Source of the DNA: Paenibacillus rhizovicinus
Lineage (GTDB): Bacteria; Bacillota; Bacilli; Paenibacillales; Paenibacillaceae
NCBI RefSeq assembly: GCF_010365285.1
Contig: NZ_CP048286.1
Coordinates: forward strand, 6,560,001-6,624,000
DNA length: 64,000 nucleotides
Direction of reading: 5' to 3'
Part shown: piece by piece, positions 34,556 through 43,150 of the stretch
Layout of the letters: each line of letters starts with the position of its first letter
How positions within the stretch are numbered: the first letter of the stretch is position 1
Position numbers and translations under genes: made by a program
The notes under the pieces: generated by a model
What the model was told of the DNA's origin: nothing
Database searches by the model: none
The model's input: the letters and a program-made list of their open reading frames with translations, nothing else

Positions 34556-37500
34556 ATGACGAGACCGACGATACAGGAAATGATGGCGAAGCGCATCCTC
34601 ATCTTGGACGGCGCGATGGGTACGATGATCCAACAGCGCGACTTGGGTCCGGATGATTTTGGCGGCGAGGAGCTTGAGGGCTGCAACGAGATGCTCGTGC
34701 TGACCCGTCCTGACGTGATACAAGAGATCCACGAGGAATATTTGGCCGCAGGCGCGGATATTCTCGAGACCAATACATTCGGTGCGACAGGCGTCGTACT
34801 GGCGGAGTACGACATCCCTGAGAAAGCGCGCGAAATCAATTTGGCCGCTGCGAAGCTTGCACGCGCTGCCGCTGATAAATATTCGACGCCCGATCATCCG
34901 AGGTTCGTTGCCGGCGCGCTCGGTCCGACGACCAAAACGCTGTCCGTCACGGGCGGCGTCACGTTCGACCAGCTCGTCGACGATTATTACGAGCAGGCGC
35001 TGGCCTTAATCGAGGGCGGCGTTGACGCCATGCTGCTCGAGACATCGCAAGATACGCTAAACGTCAAAGCGGGCACGATCGGGATTCATAAGGCTTACGA
35101 AGAATCCGGCATCACGCTGCCGCTGATGATTTCCGGAACGATCGAGCCGATGGGCACGACGCTCGCGGGACAGAACATCGAATCCTTCTATATTTCCTTG
35201 GAGCATATGAACCCGATCTCGATCGGTCTGAACTGCGCCACGGGACCGGAATTCATGCGCGACCATATCCGAACGTTGTCGGGTCTTGCGAGAACGGCTG
35301 TCAGCGTGTATCCAAATGCCGGACTGCCGGACGAGAACGGCAACTATCATGAATCGCCTGCTTCGCTGGCAAAGAAAATCGCCGATTTCGCCGAGCATGG
35401 CTGGCTGAATATTGCAGGGGGCTGCTGCGGAACGACGCCGGCGCATATTAAGGCGCTTGCGGAAACGCTGGCAAATTACGAGCCGCGTAAGCAATTCGGC
35501 GATCATCCGCCGGCGGTTTCCGGAATCGAGACCGTTTTTATCGAAGAGGAGAACCGTCCGATCATGATCGGGGAGCGGACGAATATTTCCGGTTCGCGGA
35601 AATTCAAACGTCTGATCAAGGAAGAGAAGTTCGATGAAGCGTCCGAAATCGCCCGCGCCCAAGTGAAGGGCGGCGCGCATGTTATCGATATCAACCTTCA
35701 AGATACCGATATCGACGAGTCCTATGCGGTACACCGGTTCCTGCCGGAAGTCGTGAAGAAGATCAAAGTGCCGCTGATGCTGGATTCGACGTACGATCAT
35801 ATCATCGAGCTGGGCTTGAAATATTCGCAGGGCAAAGCAATCATCAACTCCATCAACCTGGAGGACGGCGAGTCGAAATTCGAGAAAATTTTGCCGCTGA
35901 TCCATCGTTACGGGGCAGCTGTCGTATGTATTCTGATCGACGAGCGCGGTCAAGCGGTTTCGCGCGAAGCGAAGATGGAAGTAGCTACGCGATCGTACGA
36001 GCTGTTGACAGGAAAATACGGCATGCAGCCGGAAGATATTATTTTCGACCCGAACATGTTCCCGGTCGGCTCCGGCGACCCGCAGTACATCGGTTCCGCC
36101 GTGGAAACGATCGAAGGCATTAAGATGATCAAAGCCAAGTACCCGCGGGCGAAGACGATCCTTGGACTCAGCAACATCTCGTTCGGTTTGCCGGACGCGG
36201 GCCGCGAGGTGCTGAATTCGGTATACTTGTACCATACGACGAAAGCCGGCCTCGACTACGCGATCGTCAATACGGAGAAGCTGGAGCGTTACGCATCCAT
36301 TCCGGAAGAAGAGCGCCGCTTGGCGGAAGAGCTTATCTACAATACGAACGACGAGACGCTTGCCGCGTTCGTCGCTGCTTTCCGCGAGAAGAAGGTCGTG
36401 AAGAAGGAGAAGATCTCAACCTTGACGCTGGAGGAGCGCCTGGCTTCTTACGTCGTGGAAGGAACGAAGGAAGGTCTGTATCCCGATCTCGATATCGCAA
36501 TGGGCAAGTATTCGCCGCTCGAAATCATTAACGGACCGCTGATGCGCGGCATGGAAGAAGTCGGACGGCTGTTCAACAATAACGAGCTGATCGTCGCGGA
36601 GGTGCTGCAAAGCGCCGAAGTCATGAAGGCGTCGGTCACCTATTTGGAACCGCATATGGAGAAGACGGAAAGCGCGGTCAAAGGCAAGATCATGCTGGCA
36701 ACGGTTAAGGGCGACGTGCATGACATCGGGAAAAACCTGGTGGAGATCATTTTGTCCAACAACGGTTACAAAATCATCAATCTGGGTATCAAGGTACCAC
36801 CGGATCAAATCATTGAAGCGTACCGGAAGGAACCGGTCGATGCGATCGGACTGTCCGGCTTGCTCGTCAAATCAGCGCAGCAGATGGTCTTGACGGCGCA
36901 GGATTTACGCAATGCCGGCATCGATGCGCCGATCTTGGTCGGCGGCGCCGCGCTAACGAGGAAGTTCACGAAGACGCGGATCGGTCCGGAATACGACGGC
37001 CTTGTCTTGTATGCGAAGGACGCGATGGACGGACTGGATATCGCAAACAAGCTGATGGATCAGCATCATCGCCTTGCGTACGAGGAAGAAATGGCGGCGT
37101 ACAAAGCTTCAGGCGGCTTGGAAGACGAAGTGAAGAAGCCGTTGCCTGAACTGACGCGCGCGGTGAAATCGAATATCTCGGTCGATGCGCCGGTCTATAT
37201 TCCGCCTGACCTGGACCGTCACGTGCTCCGCAATGTGCCAGTCCCGCACATCGTGCCGTATGTCAACATGCAAATGCTGCTTGGGCACCATTTGGGACTT
37301 AAGGGAAATGTCGACACGCTGTTGAAAGAAGGCAACGATAAGGCAGTCAGCCTGAAGGCGACTGTCGACGGTTTGTTGGATGAAGCGGCGAAAGGCATGC
37401 TGCAAGCTCATGGGATGTATCAATTCTTCCCGGCACAGTCTTCGGGCAACGACATTATCATTTATGATCCGAAGCAGCCGGGAGTGGAAATCAAACGTTT

Positions 37501-37993
37501 CTCCTTCCCGCGCCAGCAAGTGGAGCCTTATCTCTGCTTGGCGGACTACTTGAAGTCCGTGGAAAGCGGCGTGATGGATTACGTCGGCTTCCTCGTCGTT
37601 ACGGCGGGCGAAGGCGTGCGCGAGAAAGCGAGCGAGGCCAAAGACAACGGCGATTACCTGCGCATGCATGCGCTGCAATCCGTCGCGCTGGAAGTTGCCG
37701 AGGCGATGGCGGAACGCGTGCATCACTTGATGCGCGATTCATGGGGCTTCCCGGATCATCCGGATATGACGATGAAACAGCGCCATGGCGCCCGTTATCA
37801 AGGTATCCGCGTGTCGTTCGGTTATCCGGCATGTCCGAACCTGGAGGACCAAGGGCCGCTGTTCGAGCTCATGCATCCGGAAGATATCGGCGTGCAGCTG
37901 ACGGAAGGATTCATGATGGAACCGGAAGCTTCGGTGTCCGCCATGGTCTTCGCACATCCGGAAGCGCAATATTTTAACGTCGAGAAAGTGTAA
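34556..37993 (+). CDS. metH: Cobalamin-dependent methionine synthase
   Basis: A 1145-residue four-module enzyme that transfers a methyl group from methyltetrahydrofolate to homocysteine. In order: homocysteine/Zn domain (GGCCGT near residue 290), pterin-binding domain (IGERTNISGSRKF), cobalamin cap and binding domains with H722 in DVHDIGKN as the lower axial ligand, and the reactivation domain (GIRVSFGYPACP; near the C-terminus). Length is about that of E. coli MetH, so it is complete. ATG at 34556 after GGAAGGGAAG. The 200-base leader shows no S-box core, so control by a SAM riboswitch is not supported. Confidence 0.97.
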   Translation: MTRPTIQEMMAKRILILDGAMGTMIQQRDLGPDDFGGEELEGCNEMLVLTRPDVIQEIHEEYLAAGADILETNTFGATGVVLAEYDIPEKAREINLAAAKLARAAADKYSTPDHPRFVAGALGPTTKTLSVTGGVTFDQLVDDYYEQALALIEGGVDAMLLETSQDTLNVKAGTIGIHKAYEESGITLPLMISGTIEPMGTTLAGQNIESFYISLEHMNPISIGLNCATGPEFMRDHIRTLSGLARTAVSVYPNAGLPDENGNYHESPASLAKKIADFAEHGWLNIAGGCCGTTPAHIKALAETLANYEPRKQFGDHPPAVSGIETVFIEEENRPIMIGERTNISGSRKFKRLIKEEKFDEASEIARAQVKGGAHVIDINLQDTDIDESYAVHRFLPEVVKKIKVPLMLDSTYDHIIELGLKYSQGKAIINSINLEDGESKFEKILPLIHRYGAAVVCILIDERGQAVSREAKMEVATRSYELLTGKYGMQPEDIIFDPNMFPVGSGDPQYIGSAVETIEGIKMIKAKYPRAKTILGLSNISFGLPDAGREVLNSVYLYHTTKAGLDYAIVNTEKLERYASIPEEERRLAEELIYNTNDETLAAFVAAFREKKVVKKEKISTLTLEERLASYVVEGTKEGLYPDLDIAMGKYSPLEIINGPLMRGMEEVGRLFNNNELIVAEVLQSAEVMKASVTYLEPHMEKTESAVKGKIMLATVKGDVHDIGKNLVEIILSNNGYKIINLGIKVPPDQIIEAYRKEPVDAIGLSGLLVKSAQQMVLTAQDLRNAGIDAPILVGGAALTRKFTKTRIGPEYDGLVLYAKDAMDGLDIANKLMDQHHRLAYEEEMAAYKASGGLEDEVKKPLPELTRAVKSNISVDAPVYIPPDLDRHVLRNVPVPHIVPYVNMQMLLGHHLGLKGNVDTLLKEGNDKAVSLKATVDGLLDEAAKGMLQAHGMYQFFPAQSSGNDIIIYDPKQPGVEIKRFSFPRQQVEPYLCLADYLKSVESGVMDYVGFLVVTAGEGVREKASEAKDNGDYLRMHALQSVALEVAEAMAERVHHLMRDSWGFPDHPDMTMKQRHGARYQGIRVSFGYPACPNLEDQGPLFELMHPEDIGVQLTEGFMMEPEASVSAMVFAHPEAQYFNVEKV

Positions 37994-38006
37994 GCAAAAG
38001 CAGAAG

Positions 38007-38054
38007 TACCCTCCAAAGCATGGTATGAACCGTGCCCTTTGGAGGGTATTGTTA
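38007..38054 (+). terminator. Terminator of metH
   Basis: TACCCTCCAAAG (38007-38018) pairs with CTTTGGAGGGTA (38037-38048), with an inner GCATGG/CCGTGC stem, followed by TTGTTAT. The T-run is short. Confidence 0.75.
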
Positions 38055-38092
38055 TAAGTATTGCCGTCAGGCGAAGGAATGGAGGGAGCAGC

Positions 38093-39031
38093 TTGCAGCT
38101 AATGTTTCTTGGCACCAGCGCAGGAAGACCGACGCGATCCCGCAATGTCACATCGATTGCCTTGTCGCTGCCCGAGCCGCAATGCGGCTTCTGGTTGTTC
38201 GATGTAGGTGAAGGTACGCAGCATCGGATGCTCGGCAGCAAGCTCAAGCTGAACAAGCTGGAGCGGATTTTCATCACGCATTTGCATGGCGATCACATCT
38301 ACGGATTACCGGGCTTGCTCAGCAGCCGGGGTTACTTTGAAGGCGCTGGGCCGCTGACAATATATGGACCGCAAGGTCTGCGAGCGTACTTGGATAGCAT
38401 TTTCAATCTAACGGGCGTTCATTTGGGGTACGAGCTTCACGTCGTCGAAATCACCGAAGGCGAAATTATCGCCGACGACCGTTTCGTCGTGGAAGCCGCG
38501 GAGCTGCAGCATCGACTGCCCTCCTTCGGATTCCGCATTACGGAACGGCCGCTGAGCGGGCAGTTGAATTTGAAGCGGCTTGCCGAGCTTGGCGTCCCGG
38601 CCGGACCGTTATTCGGCAAGCTGAAGCGGGGGGAGGACGTTACCTTGGCATGCGGCACTACCGTCACGGCGTCCGACGTCGTGGGCAAACCGCATCCCGG
38701 CCGCGTCGTGACGATCCTCGGCGACACGCGCCCCTGCGAGAATGCGGTCAGGCTTGCCTGTAACGCCGACCTGCTTGTGCATGAAGCAACGTTCGCTGGA
38801 GGCCTCGAGGAGAAAGCGGCCGCGTACGGCCATTCCACCTTTACGCAGGCTGCCGAAATCGCCCGGGATGCGGGAGCGAAGCGGCTGGTGGTAACGCATT
38901 TCAGTTCGCGCTATGACGATGAAGAGGTCGCAGAGCTGGCGAACGGCGTAAAAGGGATTTTCGAGCAGATCGAGCCTGCCGTCGAAATGGCGGAAATCAA
39001 CGTACCGAGGTTACCGCTTACAAATTCGTAA
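38093..39031 (+). CDS. rnz: Ribonuclease Z
   Basis: A 312-residue metallo-beta-lactamase-fold endonuclease that trims tRNA 3' ends. Metal-binding HLHGDH (H63-H68) in FITHLHGDHIYGLPG; the flexible exosite arm is around residues 150-190 (PSFGFRITERPLSGQLN), then the GDTRPC, HEATF and H-containing VVTHFSSRY motifs. The TTG at 38093 is 6 bases after GGAGGG (38081-38086); ATG at 38102 would be 15 bases away. Independent of metH because of the hairpin at 38007. Confidence 0.95.
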   Translation: MQLMFLGTSAGRPTRSRNVTSIALSLPEPQCGFWLFDVGEGTQHRMLGSKLKLNKLERIFITHLHGDHIYGLPGLLSSRGYFEGAGPLTIYGPQGLRAYLDSIFNLTGVHLGYELHVVEITEGEIIADDRFVVEAAELQHRLPSFGFRITERPLSGQLNLKRLAELGVPAGPLFGKLKRGEDVTLACGTTVTASDVVGKPHPGRVVTILGDTRPCENAVRLACNADLLVHEATFAGGLEEKAAAYGHSTFTQAAEIARDAGAKRLVVTHFSSRYDDEEVAELANGVKGIFEQIEPAVEMAEINVPRLPLTNS

Positions 39032-39116
39032 CGATATCCGAATGCTCCCTTGACAGTCCGTTGTTACGATGATGGCGCAAACCAACAACGTTCAGAGGAC
39101 GAAGGGATGATGATGC

Positions 39117-40091
39117 ATGGACACCGGAAGTCATCTGTTGTTTGGCGTTACGTTAGCGGGAATGTCGCTGGCAGTTCCAGCAGTCGCAGCGCATTCTGAA
39201 CTGCAGTACGCGATTCTCGCGGCCACGCTGCTGGGCAGCCACGCCCCGGATTTCGATTCCGTCATGCGGCTGCGCGGACCGTCTGCCTATATTCGCAATC
39301 ACCGCGGATTGACGCATTCGCTGCCGGCGCCACTGGCTTGGGCTCCGCTTCTCGGCCTGCCGATCGCATGGCTGTTCGGCGCAGGAGCATGGAGCGGAAT
39401 CGTCATACTCTGGACGCTGTTCGCGGTCTGTTTTCACATTGTCCTTGATTTATTCAATGCTTACGGCGTCCAATGCTTACGGCCGTTTACGCGCAAATGG
39501 CTGCATCTCGACGTATTATGCTTATTCGATCCTTACTTGTTCGCGGCGCACGGAGCGGCGGCACTGCTGTGGCTGTTCGGCTATTCGCAGGCGGTAGCCG
39601 TGTTCGAATTCGTGTATGCCATGACGGCGGCGTATCTCCTATGGCGGATTGTCGTTTACCGCAATGTGATGGCGCACATTAGTGCGCATTATAAGCTGGA
39701 TCGAGCGCATATCACGATGCTGCCGACGTTCTTTGGCACCGCATGGCAGTTCGTCATCGACCTGGGAGACGAGTACATGACCGGGTATTTCAAGCACGGC
39801 AGAGTGAATGAAGTCACGCGCTTGTTGAAAGCGAAGCCGGAAAGCTTGGCAGAAGCCGCAAAAGCGACGATGATCGCCGAAGGCGTGCGCGCATTCCATC
39901 ATTTCTCCGAACGGATCCACGTGAAAGTCCAGGAGGAAGTCGACGGATATCTCGTAACCTGGAGCGACGTTCGCTTCTGGCATCATCGCCGATTGCCTTT
40001 CACAGCAGCGGTCACGCTGGACCGGAATTTAAACGTACTCACCGACCAAATCGGCTGGAACAAAAAAACCTGGCAGCCGCCGTTCGTTTGA
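39117..40091 (+). CDS. YfhP-like membrane-bound metal-dependent hydrolase
   Basis: A 324-residue protein of the YdjM/YfhP family. N-terminal MDTGSHLLFGVTLAG and then SHAPDFDSV and RNHRGLTHSLP contain the His and Asp residues taken as metal ligands in this family. Four TM segments lie in residues 60-190; the last 130 residues are soluble. B. subtilis YfhP is a repressor-like regulator of yfhQ by old annotation, but the membrane hydrolase fold makes an enzymatic role more likely. A TTGACA (39050-39055) is upstream, without a well-spaced -10. The terminator at 40129 follows. Confidence 0.85.
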   Translation: MDTGSHLLFGVTLAGMSLAVPAVAAHSELQYAILAATLLGSHAPDFDSVMRLRGPSAYIRNHRGLTHSLPAPLAWAPLLGLPIAWLFGAGAWSGIVILWTLFAVCFHIVLDLFNAYGVQCLRPFTRKWLHLDVLCLFDPYLFAAHGAAALLWLFGYSQAVAVFEFVYAMTAAYLLWRIVVYRNVMAHISAHYKLDRAHITMLPTFFGTAWQFVIDLGDEYMTGYFKHGRVNEVTRLLKAKPESLAEAAKATMIAEGVRAFHHFSERIHVKVQEEVDGYLVTWSDVRFWHHRRLPFTAAVTLDRNLNVLTDQIGWNKKTWQPPFV

Positions 40092-40128
40092 TCGTGCATG
40101 AATGTTTGAAACGGCTCTAAGGAGTAAT

Positions 40129-40181
40129 AAGACCCAAGGAAACCTGGCTGATGTAATCGGCCACTTCCAAGGGTCTTTTTG
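40129..40181 (+). terminator. Terminator of the yfhP-like gene
   Basis: AAGACCC and GGAA (40130-40141) pair with TTCC and GGGTCTT (40165-40177), with an inner TGGC/GCCA stem, followed by TTTTG. Confidence 0.82.
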
Positions 40182-40199
40182 TTGCTCGAAACTAAAATT

Positions 40200-40450
40200 A
40201 GGCACCCAGTAAAGGAAGAACGCCACCTGAAAGTGTGTCCGCATCAGCGGACGAAAACGAGCCATCCACCAACGAAACTTCGAAGACGGCCCAGTAGAAG
40301 GCGCGCCAAATCCGGGTCCAGGGACGGAGTTCCTGGGGTCCCCCTTAGGCAAGGGGGATTTAGGGGGTTGTGAAACGCTTTAGGAGGTTGTGAAACGCTT
40401 TGAGGAGGTTGTGAAACGCTTTGAATGGTATCTTGGAAAGGTTGTGAAAC
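40200..40450 (+). repeat. Intergenic repeat element, copy 1
   Basis: First of two tandem copies of a non-coding unit (period 251). From AGGCACCCAGTAAAGGAAGA, it contains hairpins GTCCGC-ATCA-GCGGAC (40237-40252), CCAGGGAC-GGA-GTTCCTGG (40318-40336), CCCCCTT-AGGC-AAGGGGG (40340-40357), then a 20-21-bp tandem array of GGTTGTGAAACGCTTT at 40366-40381, 40386-40401, 40407-40422 and a partial copy at 40440-40450. Short minus-strand frames through it show no ribosome binding site or family. Confidence 0.85.
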
Positions 40451-40674
40451 AGGCACCCAGTAAAGGAAGAACGCCACCTGAAAGTGTGTCCGTGCCAACG
40501 GACGAAAACGAGCCGCGATCAATCGAAACTTCGAAGACGGCCCAGTAGAAGGCACGCCAAATCCGGGTCCAGGGACGGAGTCCCTGGGGTCCCCCTTAGG
40601 CAAGGGGGATTTAGGGGGTTGTGAAACGCTTTTAGGGGGTTGTGAAACGCTTTTAGGGGGTTGTGTAAAGCTTT
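40451..40674 (+). repeat. Intergenic repeat element, copy 2
   Basis: Second copy. The first hairpin is GTCCGT-GCCA-ACGGAC (40488-40503): both sides of one base pair differ from copy 1 (C-G to T-A), so pairing is kept. The second, CCAGGGAC-GGA-GTCCCTGG, is perfect here, while copy 1 has a G-T in the stem; the third hairpin is at 40591-40608. The tandem array follows at 40617-40632, 40638-40653 and a degenerate 40659-40674. The remaining bases up to the helicase start (40675-40806) are AT-rich and show no clear promoter. Confidence 0.85.
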
Positions 40675-40806
40675 TGAAGTTGCAATTTTTATAGGGTTAA
40701 ATGTTTTAAAAGTACAGAATTATTTTCCACAAAAACGGTTTGCACCACTCTCTAGTCAAGCGAACAGATATTCGCTAAAATGATGCATATAAGAGGTGAG
40801 CCGTCT

Positions 40807-43056
40807 ATGTTAAAAAAGAAACCGCTGCCGGAACTCATCGACGAGCTGCGCAGCAACGAAAACGTCATTCATTGGCATGAAATAGAGCCCCAGGAGGCAA
40901 ACGCAAGACCCATTCCCGAAAGCGTGGATGTCCGAATCCGGGACGCGCTGACGAGACGCGGCATTACGGAATTGTATACGCACCAGCATTCCGCTTATCA
41001 GGCGGTGAGCAAAGGTGAGAATATCGTTGCCGTTACGCCGACGGCATCGGGCAAGACGATGTGCTACAACTTGCCGGTGCTGCAGGCCATTGCCGCAGAC
41101 GATACGAGCCGGGCGCTTTATATTTTCCCGACCAAGGCGCTGGCTCAGGACCAGAAGAGCGAACTGAACGAGATCATTAATGAAATGGGCATCGATATCA
41201 AGAGCTACACCTACGACGGCGATACGTCCCCGACAATTCGTCAAGTCGTGCGCAAAGCCGGACATATCGTCATCACGAATCCGGATATGCTGCATTCGGC
41301 CATTCTGCCGCATCATACCAAATGGGTGAGCCTGTTCGAGAACTTGAAGTTTGTCGTCATCGACGAACTGCATACGTACCGCGGCGTGTTCGGCAGCCAT
41401 GTCGCGAATGTCATTCGCCGCTTGAAACGGATTTGCCGTTTCTATGGAAGCAACCCGATCTTCATCTGCACCTCGGCCACGATCGCGAATCCGAAGGCGT
41501 TGGCGGAGCAGCTGACAGGAAATCCGATGCGGCTCATCGATGATAACGGCGCGCCCCGCGGGAGAAAGCATTTTGTCTTCTATAACCCGCCGATCGTCAA
41601 CAAACCGCTCAATATCCGGAAAAGCGCTACCGTCGAGGTCAACCAGCTGGCGCGCGATTTTCTGAAAAATAAAATTCAAACGATCGTCTTTGCCCGCAGC
41701 AGAGTCAGGGTCGAGCTGATCTTAAGTCATTTGCAGGAACTCGTTCGCAATGAGTTAGGCGCGAAATCCATTCGCGGCTACCGTGGCGGATACTTGCCGC
41801 AGCAGCGGCGCGAGATCGAGAAGGGGCTGCGGGACGGCGGAATTCTTGGCGTCGTCAGCACGAACGCGCTCGAGCTCGGCGTGGATATCGGGCAGCTGCA
41901 AGTGTGCATCATGACCGGCTATCCCGGAAGCATCGCGAGTACGTGGCAGCAAGCGGGAAGGGCGGGCCGAAGGCATGGCGAAGCGTTGATCGTCATGGTC
42001 GCCAGTTCGACGCCGATCGACCAGTACATCGTTCAGAATCCGGACTATTTCTTTGAACGATCCCCGGAGTATGCGCGCATAAATCCCGAAAACTTGCTTA
42101 TTCTTGTGGATCATTTGAAATGCGCGGCCTATGAATTGCCTTTCAAGGAAACCGAACAATTCGGACCGCTGGACGTAACGGATATCATGGAATATTTGGT
42201 GGAAGAGCGGGTGTTGAACCGGAACAAGGACACCTTTTATTGGGCAAATCTGGCTTTCCCCGCAAGCAATGTCAGCTTACGGTCCGCATCCCAAGAGAAC
42301 GTGGTCATTATCGACCAGTCCGTTACGGGCGACGTGAAGATCATTGGCGAGATGGACCGGTTCAGCGCCATGACGCTGCTGCACGACGAAGCGATCTATT
42401 TGCACCAGGGCGTTCAATTCCAGGTGGAGAAGCTGGACTGGGATCATAAGAAAGCGTACGTTCGCGAGGTGGACGTCGAATACTACACGGATGCCAATCT
42501 GGCCGTCCATACGAAAGTGCTGGAGATTGACAAGACGAACAATCGGACGACAGGCACGATCAATTTCGGCGATGTAAGCGTGACGGCTATCCCGACCATA
42601 TATAAGAAAATCCGGCTTTCGAGCGGGGAGAATATCGGGAGCGGACCGATCTTCCTTCCAGAACAAGAACTGCATACGAGCGCAGCCTGGATCGAGCTGA
42701 AGGACGTGGATCCGCAGCTAGGAGCCAAGACGCTGGAGCTGCTATTGATGGGCATCGCGAACGTCATGAATCATATCGTGCCCGTGCTGGTCATGTGCGA
42801 CCGAAGCGACGTGCATGTGATTTCGCAAATCAAAGCAGACCATACCGGCCTGCCTACGATATTCATTTGCGACCATTACCCGGGCGGAATCGGGCTGGCG
42901 GACGATGTTTATAAACGATTCGACGAAGTGAAGGCGGCAGCCATGGAACTCATAAGAAAATGCCCGTGCGAAGACGGCTGTCCTTCCTGCATCAGCACGG
43001 AAATCGTAGGCATGAACGCGAAGATGAAAAGCTTGCTGTTATTGGAGGGGTTGTAG
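40807..43056 (+). CDS. mrfA: DEAD/DEAH-box helicase MrfA (YprA)
   Basis: A 749-residue superfamily-2 helicase with a C-terminal DUF1998/zinc region. Walker A is TPTASGKT with G82-K83, then DELH box, SAT in CTSATIAN, and motif VI in QQAGRAGRRHG. The four-cysteine cluster CPCEDGCPSC near the C-terminus is the MrfA hallmark. In B. subtilis MrfA and the exonuclease MrfB repair mitomycin C lesions outside the UvrABC pathway. The ATG at 40807 follows AGAGGTGAG. A 30-codon ORF and mrfB follow on the same strand. Confidence 0.94.
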   Translation: MLKKKPLPELIDELRSNENVIHWHEIEPQEANARPIPESVDVRIRDALTRRGITELYTHQHSAYQAVSKGENIVAVTPTASGKTMCYNLPVLQAIAADDTSRALYIFPTKALAQDQKSELNEIINEMGIDIKSYTYDGDTSPTIRQVVRKAGHIVITNPDMLHSAILPHHTKWVSLFENLKFVVIDELHTYRGVFGSHVANVIRRLKRICRFYGSNPIFICTSATIANPKALAEQLTGNPMRLIDDNGAPRGRKHFVFYNPPIVNKPLNIRKSATVEVNQLARDFLKNKIQTIVFARSRVRVELILSHLQELVRNELGAKSIRGYRGGYLPQQRREIEKGLRDGGILGVVSTNALELGVDIGQLQVCIMTGYPGSIASTWQQAGRAGRRHGEALIVMVASSTPIDQYIVQNPDYFFERSPEYARINPENLLILVDHLKCAAYELPFKETEQFGPLDVTDIMEYLVEERVLNRNKDTFYWANLAFPASNVSLRSASQENVVIIDQSVTGDVKIIGEMDRFSAMTLLHDEAIYLHQGVQFQVEKLDWDHKKAYVREVDVEYYTDANLAVHTKVLEIDKTNNRTTGTINFGDVSVTAIPTIYKKIRLSSGENIGSGPIFLPEQELHTSAAWIELKDVDPQLGAKTLELLLMGIANVMNHIVPVLVMCDRSDVHVISQIKADHTGLPTIFICDHYPGGIGLADDVYKRFDEVKAAAMELIRKCPCEDGCPSCISTEIVGMNAKMKSLLLLEGL

Positions 43057-43057
43057 C

Positions 43058-43150
43058 ATGCAAAGTTTCGTCCCTGTTTTCCATAGAGGCTGGCCGATTG
43101 GTATGCCGATGCCATTCGATTCCGCTAAGGAAGCGGGCGGGCTGTCATGA
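43058..43150 (+). CDS. Small ORF between mrfA and mrfB (30 aa)
   Basis: ATG at 43058 is preceded by GGAGGGG (43044-43050) at good spacing, and the 30-codon frame ends in TGA that overlaps the ATG of mrfB (ATGA, 43147-43150). It would encode MQSFVPVFHRGWPIGMPMPF and ten further residues. It could be a real small protein or a coupling leader for mrfB translation. No homologue is recognised. Confidence 0.55.
   Translation: MQSFVPVFHRGWPIGMPMPFDSAKEAGGLS

Noticed and set aside
40244..40603. Open reading frames on the minus strand through the repeat units
   Set aside because: They follow the repeated DNA, have no ribosome binding site and do not resemble a protein family; structure and tandem arrays explain the sequence better.
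40366..40674. Possible CRISPR array
   Set aside because: The 20-21-bp units are nearly contiguous; there are no 30-40-bp spacers of unique sequence and no cas gene.
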